From NCBI GenBank assembly GCA_025765615.1, contig JAIVFJ010000160.1:1-64000 (forward strand): a DNA stretch of 64,000 nt. The letters run 5' to 3'. The position numbers and the translations under genes are program-made. Origin of the DNA: Zopfochytrium polystomum. Lineage: Eukaryota > Chytridiomycota > Chytridiomycetes > Chytridiales > Chytridiaceae. The notes beneath the pieces were generated by a model. That model was not told the DNA's origin. It was given only the letters and a program-made list of their open reading frames with translations, and made no database searches. Positions 1-9,950 of the stretch are shown one piece after another. Numbering within the stretch: the stretch's first letter is position 1; every line of letters begins with the position of its first letter.

Positions 1-660
1 TGCAGTGTGCGGGACCGCAGGCCAGCGAGCAGAGTGCCGAATGCGGCGTAGTAGGTGGACAGGACGAGCCGGTGGCGTTGGAGCAGCGGTCGGGAGCAGG
101 CGTGGAGAAGCGTGCGCGAGCAGGCGCGCAGGGAGCGCAGCAGCCGAGACGACAGGTCTGACAGGGGCAACACACAAAGAGCACGTCAAGCGGGCAGCAT
201 GGTCGTCATCTCGTGACAAGGAAAAGAAGAACCGCAACCGCGCCGCCGTCGCCGTCGGTTGCCTCAGCGTAGGATGATTAGGCAACGTCGCGCCGCTTTC
301 CGCCGTCCCTCGGTTCAAATAGATTGCGCCTTCAAAAAAAAAAATAAAAATAAAGGGAAAAAAAACACAAAAACGATTAAAAAAACACAGAAAAAAAATA
401 CAAAAAATCAAATAAAACAATTAAAAAACAAGGAGAGAAAACGAATGAAGGCGGAATGGGTCAAAGAACATTCCGAAAAGAAACTTTTTTTCCTTTTGTG
501 GGTGTCACTGTTTTGAAGCCAAAAGTGAAAAATGGATATCCACCTTTTTCGTTTTCTCCGTCTGTCTGCTCGCTTCTTCTAGAATACATACTTTAAAAAT
601 AGAAATAGCGCTATAAAATAGAAAGACAAAATAAGCTGAACGTCTATAAACTGCAAAGCA
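1..660. other. No recognised gene; GC-rich then A-rich sequence
   Basis: The first ~300 bases are GC-rich and contain an open frame (5-277) whose Arg/Ala/Gly-rich translation resembles no family I know and is probably chance. From about 330 to 450 the sequence becomes strongly A-rich on the plus strand, with many short A runs. It could be the end of an upstream gene or repeat outside the window. I see no RNA gene, LTR or promoter that I can support here. Confidence 0.4.
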
Positions 661-668
661 TCGTTTCT

Positions 669-1352
669 TTGCACGAATTTGCAGGCCTTGTCAAAATGGT
701 GAATGAAGCTGCAGACGATTTGATCCGTGAAGTCGTGGCTCGCACAAGGAAACACGACCCAAATTTATACGATCGATGCGCAGGAGTGTGTAGTAACGTT
801 AGTAGAGAATGGGATCCATCAATTCACAGTGGTTATGTAAGTGTAAGTACTTTTTGATCAGCACTGCTGCTTAACGATTCCAGATCATCATTGTCTCAGG
901 CTATTGGATAGGAGATCTCCACGACGATTACAAGACGGATCGGAAAAAGAAGAATCGATCTAGTAAGATTTTACTTCTAAAAAGTTTACATTCTCATATG
1001 GCGTTAGAACTCCAAAGCGGCGCGACTGGACAACCTGATCCAGCTTGTATTCATGACCAAGTTGCTTCGATAAAACACGAAACCCCCATTAATCAATCAA
1101 GTAAGATAGTCTTTTATAACACAAATGGATTGCGATCGGACAAACTGATCCAGCTTATATGTACAACGAAGTTGAAATTCCCCCAGAAAACATTGATCAA
1201 CCTGGTAAGATGATAGTTTATTTTAAGTTGTATTCTCACGCTTCTTAGTACACAAACCACATGAGTGGATTGCGATCAGAGAAAACGACCCAGCTGACAT
1301 TCGTGACGAAGCTACTTTTCTCAAGTGGATAGAAGTCGCAGAACACTATTGA
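669..1352 (+). CDS. Possible intron-bearing host gene with repeated exon units
   Basis: An open segment begins near 696 (MVNEAADDLIREVV) and runs to a plausible 5' splice site (GTAAGT) at 837; an acceptor CAG lies near 883 and coding continues to about 960, followed by another GTAAGA. Downstream, three similar units at about 1024-1100, 1128-1205 and 1264-1352 can each be read with the pattern DPA-[CYD]-[IM]-x(2)-[DN]-[QE]-[VA], the first two followed by GTAAGAT. The third ends in a stop (EHY, TGA). This looks like a small gene with a duplicated exon, but the acceptor sites of the later introns are unclear. The protein is not recognised. The reading frame is inferred; transcript data would decide it. 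Confidence 0.35.
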
Positions 1353-1505
1353 TCCCACTCGCGAACAGTTTACAAGAGAAGTAAACTATGACGTTAGTCG
1401 TGAAACTCATGAAATCTCGAAAAGAATGAACACTTGCTTTTCCACGCCCATTCCATACACCTTCGAACAGACGTCCACACATTCTATTTATTCCGCAAAC
1501 ATATT

Positions 1506-1535
1506 ATATGAAATTTTTTTGAATATTTTTCATAT
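1506..1535. terminator. AT-rich hairpin downstream of zinc protein gene
   Basis: An inverted repeat (left arm ATATGAAAT, right arm ATTTTTCATAT, one or two unpaired bases) lies about 15 nt past the stop of the minus-strand gene ending at 1548. The arms closely match those of a hairpin at 57593-57622 that follows another viral-type gene. Transcript 3' ends at palindromes are known in several giant viruses; the role here is inferred. Confidence 0.4.
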
Positions 1536-1547
1536 ATTATTTTTTAT

Positions 1548-1998
1548 TCAGCAGATTTTTAATCCAATGTTTTTCACAGCATCTTCAGATGTGTAATTCT
1601 TGCTGCCGTATTTGTCGCAACACCCCTTCTTATGATCCTTTCTACAACTTTTGCATACCATTCTTTTATAATTGATGTATCTTTTGTCTGCTTGTACTAT
1701 TGCCAACTTCATATTGTAAATGGCTTTCTTGCCAGTTTCTTTCTCATATTTTATTTTATATCTTTCAGCTTGATAAATGAATTCCCCTCATATTGATAGT
1801 TTGCTTGGATCCATCTTTGAGTCTCCTCCTCTTCATGTTTTTCATCAATATTTATAATTCTAAGACCAATCCACCCTTTCTTTTTAATATTTGAATCAGG
1901 CTTTTGTCTTAAACACTCAATTATTGTCCATTTCTTTTCTGGCCATTTTTCACTGAATTTCTTCTCAAGCATTTTATAAGTTCTCTCTTATCATCCAT
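1548..1998 (-). pseudogene. Small basic protein with Cys-rich zinc-like C-terminus, frameshifted
   Basis: The reading frame starts at an ATG (1998-1996) that overlaps the stop of the T5orf172 gene upstream, then changes frame near 1975 and again near 1775. The C-terminus contains CKSCRKDH followed by KKGCCDKYGSKN, which looks like a compact Cys/His metal site. The middle part is rich in Lys, Glu and Trp. Similar short Cys-rich tails occur in giant-virus proteins, but I cannot name a family. The two frame changes mean that the gene is broken or that the assembly has indels. Tight overlap with the preceding gene suggests co-transcription on the minus strand. Confidence 0.45.
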
Positions 1999-2873
1999 TT
2001 TTAATACTGTTCCCCAGCTCTCTTCCCATTTTTTGCACAGATTCGTTCTGAGTTCTTTCTATGTTTTTATCTATCCATACTCCTAATTCATCAATCTCAT
2101 CAATCTCTTCAATCTCTTCATCTATATTCTCACCCTTTTCTTCTATTTTTACTTCTATTTCTTCTTTTACTTCTATTTCTTCTTTATTTTCAAGTCTTAC
2201 TCCACACTTGTCTATCAATAGTCTCTCTAATTCTTCTTCTGTTATCTTATCTCTACATCCTTTCCACGTATTCATCAAATTACCAAATGTTTTCACCGTT
2301 TTTATAATAAATTGCAATTCACATTTGAAATATTCTCCTCCTTTTCTATAATTTGCTAGTACTGAATGTATTATTCGTTCTAACACAACTTCATCATATG
2401 TTTTGAATTCTAACTCCACTTTAAACTCATCCTTATTTCCCGTTTGCAACTCTCCTTTCCGTTTCTCCAAACTTCTCTTTGTTCTTCCAATTTTGTATGT
2501 TTGATTGTCTCCAGAATTCAAGACATATATAGTTCCTGTTTTTATTTGTTCTTCATACACTATCTCCTTTATTTTTTGAACTCACTTTCTACTTGCAATC
2601 TTCTATTTCTTTCATTGTCTATTTGTGTTTGGTATAATGTTTGGTATAATTCTTGTAATAATTTATTAAACCACTTTGAAAATTCTTCATTATTTATTAA
2701 TGGGAACACTCCATCCACTGTTATTAAGATCAAGTCATCTTCACCAACTACAGCATCATCTTCATTTCCATTTATTATTTTGTATATTTCTTTTTTATTA
2801 AATAATGGATTCTCATATGTTCCATATATTTTGAGATCATTCCCATTGTATGTTTTTTAAATATTTCTTCCAT
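1991..2873 (-). pseudogene. MSV199/Bro-N-like plus T5orf172 (GIY-YIG type) protein, frameshifted
   Basis: The intact part (from ~2560 to 1991, 189 codons) begins with GTIYVLNSGDNQTYKIGRT and ends its core with GGEYFKC, the signature of the T5orf172 branch of GIY-YIG nuclease-like domains. It is followed by an acidic, repetitive tail (EEIEVKEEIEVK). Upstream in another frame (about 2850-2577) lies LKIYGTYENPLFNKKEIYKI, which resembles the MSV199/Bro-N DNA-binding domain, then a helical linker. The likely ATG is at 2873 (MEEIFKK). MSV199 or Bro-N fused to T5orf172 is a common NCLDV architecture. At least two frame changes (near 2850 and 2575) break it. Such proteins probably bind or cut DNA; here function is inferred from domain resemblance only. 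Confidence 0.6.
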
Positions 2874-2939
2874 ATCTATTAATATTTCTTAATATTTTCA
2901 TTTTATTTACATTACCTTCGCACTCCAATTTTCATATTT

Positions 2940-3022
2940 TGCTAGTGACGCCGTTTCTCCAAAATGTGACGCTTTTGTTAAATAAGTGACGCCAATTGCC
3001 AAAAAAGTGACGCCTTTCACGT
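2940..3022. repeat. Four GTGACGC direct repeats
   Basis: The heptamer GTGACGC occurs four times (around 2944, 2968, 2987 and 3007), three of them as GTGACGCC, with irregular spacing of about 20-24 nt and unlike spacer sequence. A 61-codon minus-strand frame across it (2907-3092) is unlikely to be a gene. The repeats could be protein-binding sites; nothing else here supports a function. Confidence 0.45.
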
Positions 3023-3102
3023 CAATAAATAATAAACATATATTATATTCGATATATACGAGACCATAAATCATGTCATGTTGTGTACGCAAATGGAAAA
3101 TT

Positions 3103-3169
3103 AGAGAGAAAAAACTCTCTCTCTAGAAATAATTCTAAAATATTTTCCAAAAAAATAATATTTTAGAAT
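3103..3169. repeat. Two adjacent perfect hairpins
   Basis: A GAGAG/CTCTC palindrome with an A-rich loop (3103-3124) is followed by a 13-bp perfect stem (arms 3132-3144 and 3157-3169, ATTCTAAAATATT and its complement) with a 12-nt loop. It lies between the T5orf172 gene and the repeats that follow the primase-helicase. It could be a transcript terminator or an origin-like structure. Confidence 0.5.
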
Positions 3170-3239
3170 CTAATCATTACTTCTTCAACTTTGCCTTGTC
3201 TTTATCGCCGCCCACTTCTAACATATACTCTCCGTAAAA

Positions 3240-3360
3240 AATGTACAGCCTAAATAAAAAATGTACCGTTTTAACAATTTTTTGTGCGGTTTTAACAATT
3301 TTTTGTACGGTTTTAACAATTTTTTGTACGGTTTGAAGACATTTTTGTACAGCCTAATTT
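3240..3360. repeat. 21-nt tandem repeat array, non-coding copy
   Basis: About four copies of a unit close to TTTTAACAATTTTTTGTACGG, flanked by TGTACAGCCTAA on both sides. A second array with the same unit and the same flank lies inside the 3' end of the primase-helicase gene (3594-3707). Confidence 0.7.
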
Positions 3361-3510
3361 TATTTTTATGGTCTATTTTTCAAATTTTATTATTAAATTA
3401 TGTCAATTATGGTCATATTCTTTGTTTCTTGAGGAACAAAACTCTATTTATATTATATTTTTAAAATTTTTCTGATTGTGTAAGGGGTATCACTTTCTTT
3501 TAATTTTCCA

Positions 3511-6273
3511 CTAATTTTTTATAGTTTTGTATATGTTTTGTGGTCTGATTCCTATATATTTTTGTTGAATTTTCTGTGTTTTTTCCTTATTTTGTACAGT
3601 TTTCACAATTTTTTGTACGGTTTTTAAAGTTTTTTGTACAGTTTTAACAATTTTTTGTACAGCTTTCAAATTTTTTGTACAATTTTGAGAAAGATTTGTA
3701 CAGCCTAAAAAGTCGTCTACTTCATGACTCCTTGTTTTTAATCCTACAAATACATTTCTGTATGTTTTTCCATAAACTTGTTTTCTTTCATGTAATTCCA
3801 ACCCATCAAAAGCCTTTTGCATGAGTTTAAGAGCAAAAATATGATTTTTTTTCGACATCTTTTCAGTTTTCAACATAGATTTGACATCTGTAAGTTTTAC
3901 TATATCTTTATCTGAACCACATTCGTATTTGCTTTTAATGAACTCTATCAGTGAATTTCCATCATCTGTATATAGCTTACGTAATTTTGAAAATGAGATA
4001 GGCTCTTTATACCTAAAATTATCAGATTTAAGTTCTTTGTATGTTTCTATTAAAATTCGCAATAGTCCATGCCTTATTTCTACCAACTCTTCACTTGTGT
4101 GTTTAACTTCTTGCTTTTCGTGTGGGTTGCTCGGCTTTTCCACAAACTTTGTGTTGTATTCTACAAGCCTTATTCTTCTATTGATTCCCTCATCAATTGT
4201 GTCAAAATCTGGAAGATCATTGCATAGCACATGCATTTTGAATGTTCTTACCATTGTTTCTTCTTTTATTTGATATGGTGCTCGACACTTTATTCTGTCT
4301 CCTGTCAGCTGTTTAATGTAATTTGCATTAAATTTAGTGTTCGCTTCTGGTTCTGTGCTCCTCAAATATCTTCTTTTCTTAAAGTTGATTAAACTTGAAT
4401 TTGCTTCTCCAGCAGCTCTTATTCTATTTGTCAACATAGTAACTGGAAACTCACTCCCGTAATCTCCAAATATATCTAACATTAGTTGTGCAAGAAAAGA
4501 TTTACCATTTGAAGCTAAGGACCCATAGTTCATTGTTATGGTTTGCTCTCTCGTTTCTACTCCGTCTAAAGACAGTGCTAGCCTTTTTAATGCATAATCT
4601 CTTTCTTCTTTTATTGGGAATATGTCAGATATTACCTTCATTGCAAGTTTTGTTGACGGTGCTTCCTGGTACTCAATTCCGCACATCATGGTTACATATT
4701 CATTTCGTTTTGCTTGTCTAAAAGTATCATCTCTTAAATCGTATACTCCCATCGGGAATCCTAACAGCTCGTAATTAGTATCAAATATGTCTGATTTTTC
4801 TTCACTACACATTACCTCAAGTTCTTTCATTAATTTTGAAGTATATTCAATTCTATTCATCCAATCGTACTGGTCTTGCCATGATGCTTCAAATGTTTTT
4901 CGCAGTCTTTTGACATATTTATGAACAAAGTTTGCAGTTCTACGCTTGTATATTCCACTTTCTTCTTCAAATATAAACCATTGTTTTATATCATCGACAT
5001 AAATTATACTATTATTTGATAATTCCAATATTTTTTCTGCAACTTGATATGTGTCCTTTGAATTAATATCCTCATTTATAACTATATTATTCTGTTGATT
5101 AATGGTCAATGTTTGATATATTGTAGGTGCATTTTCTTTGGTTATTTCATACTTCTCATCTTGTGGGTATTTGAATGCACAGTTGTCACAGGACACTTCA
5201 TAACCATGTTTCAAATCGCAATTTGCTGTAAAACAAATTTTCTTACATTTCTTGCTTAGTACAGCATGTAATGCTAACAACAACCCACGGTGAATGTCAT
5301 CAGCTTGCTTTGCTACTATAATATTGTTCTTTATTTCAGGTACATCATGTACTAAGTTTACTTTGAACATTTCACTTAGCTTGTCCATCTCCTTTTTTAA
5401 CTTTCGGTTTTTAGTTTTATTCTGTATTTTACTGAATAATTCAAAGTTATCTTCTTTCAGCCACATCAACAAAGTTCCCACCTTTACAATATTCGTTGAT
5501 TTGCCTTTTTTCAAACTTGACCAGTCACTTTCATGCAGTACTTCATTGTATTTCTCGCTCTTTTTTGAATATTCCTTAAATAAATGTTCTCCTTCTGGAT
5601 ATCTTGTTAGAAAGTATCCTATTCTAATCCAACTGTCTCTGTCATTCCATCTTTCCTCAGATAGTCCATCTAATATTTCACAAAGTTCACTATTATCAAA
5701 TTCACACTCATTTTCATTACCGTCTTCAGTTTCAGAGTCATTGTCTTCTTTTCGCTTTTTAAAGTCCATTCTTACTTTTTCCTTATTCCATATAACTTCT
5801 AATTTGCTGAGTTCATTTTCGGTCACGGATCTAATTTCTTTGTCTACATATACATCATAACCTTGTCCTTCAAATACAATTTGAGTTTCACCTTTAATAT
5901 CAATATGGAGCATATTGTTACTTGTTGATTTAGGAAATCTTTCGTCATACTTGAAATAAATGTGGTAGCCACCTCTAATTGTTTTGGTGACAAGTGTATT
6001 TATTTCTTCTATTTTACCCAGATGTTCTTCAAACCATTTTTTTGCAGTGAATTCTTCATCTTTATTGTCAAGATCAACGACAACTTCATTACTTTTAATT
6101 CCACAAAAAATTCCAAAATTTTTATGAATATTTTTATTAAAATATTTTTTGGTTCTATTTATTCTGAGTTCATTTTCATCATATCCTTTATCACCATTTT
6201 CTTTTATTTTTATTTCAGTCAAGCCAAACTTTTCCATGTTCTCGAATTTTCCAAAAATTGGTTTTCCAGTCAT
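3511..6273 (-). CDS. AEP primase / D5-type SF3 helicase
   Basis: Bifunctional replication protein of about 920 residues, the best-preserved viral gene in the window. The N-terminal archaeo-eukaryotic primase domain shows motif I (VVVDLDN), motif II (GGYHIYF) and motif III (LHIDIKG). A PriCT-2-like segment follows (about residues 190-270, RWNDRDSWIRIGYF). A Cys-rich stretch (CFTANC, CDNC) comes next, then a D5_N-like region (GFPMGVYDL) and an SF3 helicase with Walker A GSLASNGKSF, a Walker B-like STEPE and motif C LCNDLPDFD, followed by RR. The C-terminus degenerates into VQKIVKT repeats encoded by the 21-nt array. The start at 6273 (MTGKPIF) is the first ATG; a longer frame would need TTG. 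In NCLDVs and related elements such proteins prime and unwind DNA at replication forks. Confidence 0.88.
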   Translation of the reverse strand: MTGKPIFGKFENMEKFGLTEIKIKENGDKGYDENELRINRTKKYFNKNIHKNFGIFCGIKSNEVVVDLDNKDEEFTAKKWFEEHLGKIEEINTLVTKTIRGGYHIYFKYDERFPKSTSNNMLHIDIKGETQIVFEGQGYDVYVDKEIRSVTENELSKLEVIWNKEKVRMDFKKRKEDNDSETEDGNENECEFDNSELCEILDGLSEERWNDRDSWIRIGYFLTRYPEGEHLFKEYSKKSEKYNEVLHESDWSSLKKGKSTNIVKVGTLLMWLKEDNFELFSKIQNKTKNRKLKKEMDKLSEMFKVNLVHDVPEIKNNIIVAKQADDIHRGLLLALHAVLSKKCKKICFTANCDLKHGYEVSCDNCAFKYPQDEKYEITKENAPTIYQTLTINQQNNIVINEDINSKDTYQVAEKILELSNNSIIYVDDIKQWFIFEEESGIYKRRTANFVHKYVKRLRKTFEASWQDQYDWMNRIEYTSKLMKELEVMCSEEKSDIFDTNYELLGFPMGVYDLRDDTFRQAKRNEYVTMMCGIEYQEAPSTKLAMKVISDIFPIKEERDYALKRLALSLDGVETREQTITMNYGSLASNGKSFLAQLMLDIFGDYGSEFPVTMLTNRIRAAGEANSSLINFKKRRYLRSTEPEANTKFNANYIKQLTGDRIKCRAPYQIKEETMVRTFKMHVLCNDLPDFDTIDEGINRRIRLVEYNTKFVEKPSNPHEKQEVKHTSEELVEIRHGLLRILIETYKELKSDNFRYKEPISFSKLRKLYTDDGNSLIEFIKSKYECGSDKDIVKLTDVKSMLKTEKMSKKNHIFALKLMQKAFDGLELHERKQVYGKTYRNVFVGLKTRSHEVDDFLGCTNLSQNCTKNLKAVQKIVKTVQKTLKTVQKIVKTVQNKEKTQKIQQKYIGIRPQNIYKTIKN
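3594..3707 (-). repeat. 21-nt tandem repeats inside the primase-helicase C-terminus
   Basis: The unit matches the non-coding array at 3240-3360. Because 21 is a multiple of three, it is read in frame as the heptad VQKIVKT and variants, giving a Lys/Val/Gln-rich tail after the conserved helicase part. Confidence 0.75.
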
Positions 6274-6360
6274 TGTTCGTTTTATGTATAGGTAAGAAAA
6301 AAAATTCAATTTTAAACGCGTATTAAATTTAAAACAAATTCTTCTCGCTTTATTGTAAGA
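6274..6360. promoter_or_regulatory. Divergent promoter region
   Basis: The 87-nt gap between the primase-helicase (minus) and the small plus-strand gene at 6361 is very AT-rich (TTAAATTTAAAACAAATTCT) and must hold the start signals of both genes. No defined motif is proven. Confidence 0.4.
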
Positions 6361-6612
6361 ATGGATTCAAAATCCTTACAAGAACATGTAAAATCTTTGT
6401 CAAAGACTGAACTAGTACGACTGTATCTCCTCGTTAACAGCGAATTTGAGCAACTTAAAAATGAAAATCCCAAAAATGTCAGCAATATTCTTTACGCTAT
6501 CAAGCATCCTGAAAAAATGCGTGAAATGGCTTTAAGGCGTTATTATCGCAAAAGGGATCAACAACAATCTGACCAACAACCACAAATGTCACAACTTCTC
6601 GACTGTATGTAA
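6361..6612 (+). CDS. Small hypothetical protein, 83 aa
   Basis: A compact ATG-started frame, MDSKSLQEHVKSLSKTELV at the N-terminus, helical and rich in Lys, Glu and Gln, with a basic middle (RRYYRKRD) and a Gln-rich end. It has no signal peptide or membrane segment and I recognise no family. Its divergent arrangement with the primase-helicase, close spacing and AT-rich leader make it a believable viral gene, perhaps a small DNA-associated protein. The function is unknown. Confidence 0.6.
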   Translation: MDSKSLQEHVKSLSKTELVRLYLLVNSEFEQLKNENPKNVSNILYAIKHPEKMREMALRRYYRKRDQQQSDQQPQMSQLLDCM

Positions 6613-6812
6613 TTAAAATTTACTTCATATACCATTATGGTCATAATAGTTACTAAGATTCTCATACACATTTCCGACCATAAATGTACATGAGAACTTC
6701 AACAAACATATTCAATCACATTTTGTCGTTTGACTCACAATCCATTGTACATTTTGTTTGCACAATGTATTATTCTTTCCCACCACCCATTCCCAACACT
6801 TCTGTCATACTC
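6613..6812. promoter_or_regulatory. Intergenic module shared with 8.6 and 9.8 kb
   Basis: No gene. It contains CAATCACATTTTGTCGTT (near 6711) and CCACCACCCATTCCCAACA (near 6780). Similar sequence follows in the gaps at about 8560-8636 and 9770-9870, so each D5-like copy appears to have been duplicated together with its flanking sequence. Confidence 0.45.
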
Positions 6813-7403
6813 TTATTCAATCACCTGTATTGACCTTGGAGGACTAATTTTTTTACCAATGTGCTCTATAATAAGTTTCATAAATTCTGATCGAATGTCT
6901 CCAACTATGTCACAGTCTTGAGTGTCAAATCTCAAAGCTCTCCATTGATACACTCTTGGTAATTCTTCGCATGAAATAAACAGTTTTGCTTTTGTTTTTA
7001 TACCGTCAGACCACTTTCCTCGCTTTCTTACCGGCACAAAACCATTTGCAATATGTTTAAACCACCCCATAATTGTTTCAGAAATCATATGTTCACTTGA
7101 CAACTCTGTAAATGCGAATCGAGCATTCTTCAAGCTGTATAAATGAGGTTTGGTCTTGTTTTTATCTTCTGATATTATTTTATCAGCAATTAATTCTACA
7201 GTATGAAATCCAAACATTGTTTTTAATAAATCTATCAACTTTTTACCACCAGGACCTTTAAGGTATGACATATGAACACTTCGAAAGGGACTTATCACTT
7301 CTGATATTTCTTTTAATAAAAATTCCCTTTGTTCAGGGTCTGGTAAAAGAGCTTCCATGAAATCTATTGCTATTTGAGGATTTGCATGTTGTGAGGACGA
7401 CAG
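6813..7403 (-). pseudogene. D5-like SF3 helicase, copy 1, C-terminal half
   Basis: This frame encodes the end of a D5_N region (DFMEALLPDPEQREFLLK), then an SF3-like core with GPGGKKLIDLL at the Walker A position, AFTELSSEHM at Walker B, FISCEELPRV at motif C and a short C-terminus ending at 6813. The classical GK[ST] is replaced by GKK and the motif C Asn by Glu, so ATPase activity is doubtful. The upstream half lies at 8030-8525, beyond a ~640 bp insertion. No primase domain is present, unlike the gene at 3511. Confidence 0.65.
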
Positions 7404-8029
7404 GCCGTCAAGCCTGTGACCTCAAATAAAAGAGTGTATACCCACTTTTTCACTGATAATTGTGAGGATTATCCACCCGTCTCGAAGCGCGTTATACACG
7501 CATTCGGCTTGGACTCTGCTGTATATATTATTATTTTATTATTATTGGTTGTCCACATAAGCCACCGACTGACACTTGTTGTCGCGCCTGCGTCACCTGT
7601 CACTATTATTATTTGTGCCATTATTATTATTATTCTGTACAATGGCTGCAGACCGAGTGACTCAGTGTTTTTGGTTGGTGCTGCCTTAGGCGCCCCCTTT
7701 GTTGCCCTAAGTCTCATTCCTTACCGAGTGATTCGGTCCCTTTGGCTTTGCCATTGGGGTTTCTCTGTGTCTTGGACCAGAGGCATTTTGCACTTTCTTT
7801 TGTGATTGTGCCACCTTTGTCACACTTTTCTTATGTTTCCCTTTTAGATGTGTGATAGCTGCTCTTTTTTGAGTTTAAAGAGTTTCTTTTGTGTTTGATG
7901 ATGGGCTTTAGTAGACTCCAAATACATTTTCCTGTCTGGTGACCCCTAGACACCTTCTTTTGCCCCTTTTCATTAGATAGGATTGGTATTTAGGCCATTG
8001 CTCTATTTCCACCTCCAGCCCAGGGTGAG
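7386..8029. mobile_element. Unclassified insertion interrupting D5-like copy 1
   Basis: Base composition changes sharply here (mixed GC, ATT microsatellite at about 7525-7640) relative to the AT-rich genes on both sides. On the plus strand it starts near TGTTGTGAGGACGACAGG, contains AATAAA (7425) and later TCTGGTGACCCCTAGACACC (about 7935), which resembles an LTR-retroelement primer-binding site. The flanks share AAATC(TC)CTCA, a possible imperfect target duplication. A solo or truncated LTR element is the likeliest reading, but I could not prove paired ends. Confidence 0.4.
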
Positions 8030-8525
8030 GAGATTTAGAGAGCACAGTCTCACAATGTTCGTTAAAATCATATGATAAGCGCTGTGTAACATAATCACTT
8101 TTACTGAAATTTATAAATTCCTTTTTTTCAATATCATATGTTCCATTTTTGAAAGGAATTAAATTCTTACAGTCTTTATTTTCTTCAAATTCTTTTGAAG
8201 TTTTATACCATATTCCTTTGGCATATTCAATCATTTTGTCTATTTCTTTTTTGGTTTCAAGTTTCTGTATTTTCTTGTCAATTGCTTTCAACATTTCATT
8301 GTTCCTGTCATTTAAGTATTTGTGTTTCAATTCTGAATAAAGTCTTGTAGCATTTTCCATTTCAGCTCTAATAAATTCTTGATTTGTATCTATTTTCCAC
8401 AATCCATCACTGTCGTCATAGTACCACCTTAACTTCTCATTTTCGTATGCAAAAATCTCTTTGTTTAGCAGTTTGACTGTTTCTGCTGTATCATTAATAC
8501 TTTTTATTAACAATTCTTCGTCCAT
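8030..8525 (-). pseudogene. D5-like SF3 helicase, copy 1, N-terminal half
   Basis: Starts with MDEELLIKSINDTAE and holds the D5_N features WYYDDSDGLWKID and IPFKNGTYDIEKKEF. The homologous order in copy 2 (8637-9720) shows that this fragment should run on into 7403. After about 8030 the frame enters unrelated sequence (the insertion) and ends at 7908. The ATG at 8525 is preceded by a pyrimidine-rich leader on the plus strand. Confidence 0.6.
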
Positions 8526-8636
8526 TTTATCTATTTCTTTTTATTTATTTTTCAATCTTTTCTTACTATTGTCCAACCTCCATGCCACTCAGGCACAACT
8601 AACATTATCAATCACATTTCGTCGTTCGCATCAAAC

Positions 8637-9720
8637 TCAAACTCGAGGTCTGTTAAATGGAGCTTCTCGTTTTACTGATTCAGGCTCTTTTACATTTTTA
8701 TGATAGTATTGAATCATAATTTTCATTAAAGCTTTTATATAGTAACCTGAATCTGTGTCTAGTTCAGAATCATTTGTATCTATAGCTTTTGCACGTCGAT
8801 TAAAGTATAATTCTGGTAAAGTGTCACATAACACAAACACTTTTGAATGCACTTTAATTGTTACATCACCTTTTCGTGGAAGTGTTAAAGGAATACTTTT
8901 ATCACTTATCAAGTTCAAATATCTCTGAATTGTTCCACTAGCCATATGATACGGAGACATTGTCATGTACGCAAATTTCTTATTTTTGAGATAATACAAG
9001 TGATCGTTCGGACGAGGGTAGTTTCTATCAGCTTTTATGATTTCATCACCTTGTAGTTCATATGAACTGAATTCAAATGCTTTTATCATTAGATCTACAA
9101 GTTTCTTACCACCAGGTCCACTCAAATAAACAATACTTTGACCTGTGTGGAATAGTGCATCACTCATAGATTTTTTCAAGTATTCACGAATGTTTTTTTC
9201 AGGAACAATTCCCTTTAAAAAATTTTCAAATCTTGCTGTATTAATATTTTCATCATATTCGTAACTTAATCTTTTTGAACAGTAATCATCTTTATTGATA
9301 GCTTTGAAACATTTTTCTTCAAGATCATATGTTCCATTTTTAAAAGGAATGAACTCACCATTTGAATCCAATCGTTCTTCAAAATCCTCCTTGAACCATG
9401 CTGTCTGTGCATTTCCTATTATATCTCGTTTCACAGGAGGTTTTAGTTCATTTAATCTGTCATTTATTTTTTGACTATTTCAGGACGATCATTGTATTTG
9501 TCCTTTAAATGAAGATAAACAGTTGGAAATATATTATTCAAGAAAATAGTCACTTTTAATTTATTGACATCTTTTTTCCACATGCCATCAGAATTATCGT
9601 AGTACCACCATTGATGTGTGTAAGATGTTCTTTTTTTGGTGGAAGTGTATACAAATTTCCCTTTGAAACATTTATGCATGTCATAATAACTATCGATATT
9701 GTTTAATAAAAGTTCTTCAC
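8637..9720 (-). pseudogene. D5-like SF3 helicase, copy 2, frameshifted
   Basis: Two frames make one gene. The upstream one (about 9720-9464) contains HQWWYYDNSDGMWKKDV; the downstream one (9434-8637, 265 codons) contains IPFKNGTYDLEEKCF, Walker A position SGPGGKKLVDLM, AYMTMSPYHM at Walker B, VLCDTLPELYF at motif C and RRAKAID. It is clearly related to copy 1 (6813-8525) and shares its GGKKL variant. Walker B acid and motif C Asn are also changed. The upstream frame seems to lack a proper ATG (ATA at the homologous place). A degenerate or regulatory paralogue of the D5 helicase is likely; enzymatic activity is not. Confidence 0.65.
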
Positions 9721-9950
9721 TTATGTCTTCCGTTTACTTTATGATATACTTTTTTTTTTCTTTTTCTTCTGTGCCCTCTCGCCCATTCCTGACATACACC
9801 TACAAAAAACCTTTGACTTTGCAAATGGCCCCCCATACCACTCAGGCTAACATATTCAATTGCATTTGTCTTTAGACATGACCTTTATTGCACTTTTCGC
9901 ACCACCTTTCTCTCACCACTGTCACGTGACCTCGTTCGACAAACTGTCAC

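Noticed and set aside
5..516. Two overlapping open frames at the window start as genes
   Set aside because: Low-complexity Arg/Ala and Lys/Asn translations follow from base composition; no domain, leader or intron signal.
2061..2860. Plus-strand open frames opposite the T5orf172/MSV199 gene
   Set aside because: They are mirror frames of a convincing minus-strand domain.
2940..3022. GTGACGC repeats as a CRISPR array
   Set aside because: Repeats are only 7-8 nt, spacing is irregular and the genome is eukaryotic/viral.
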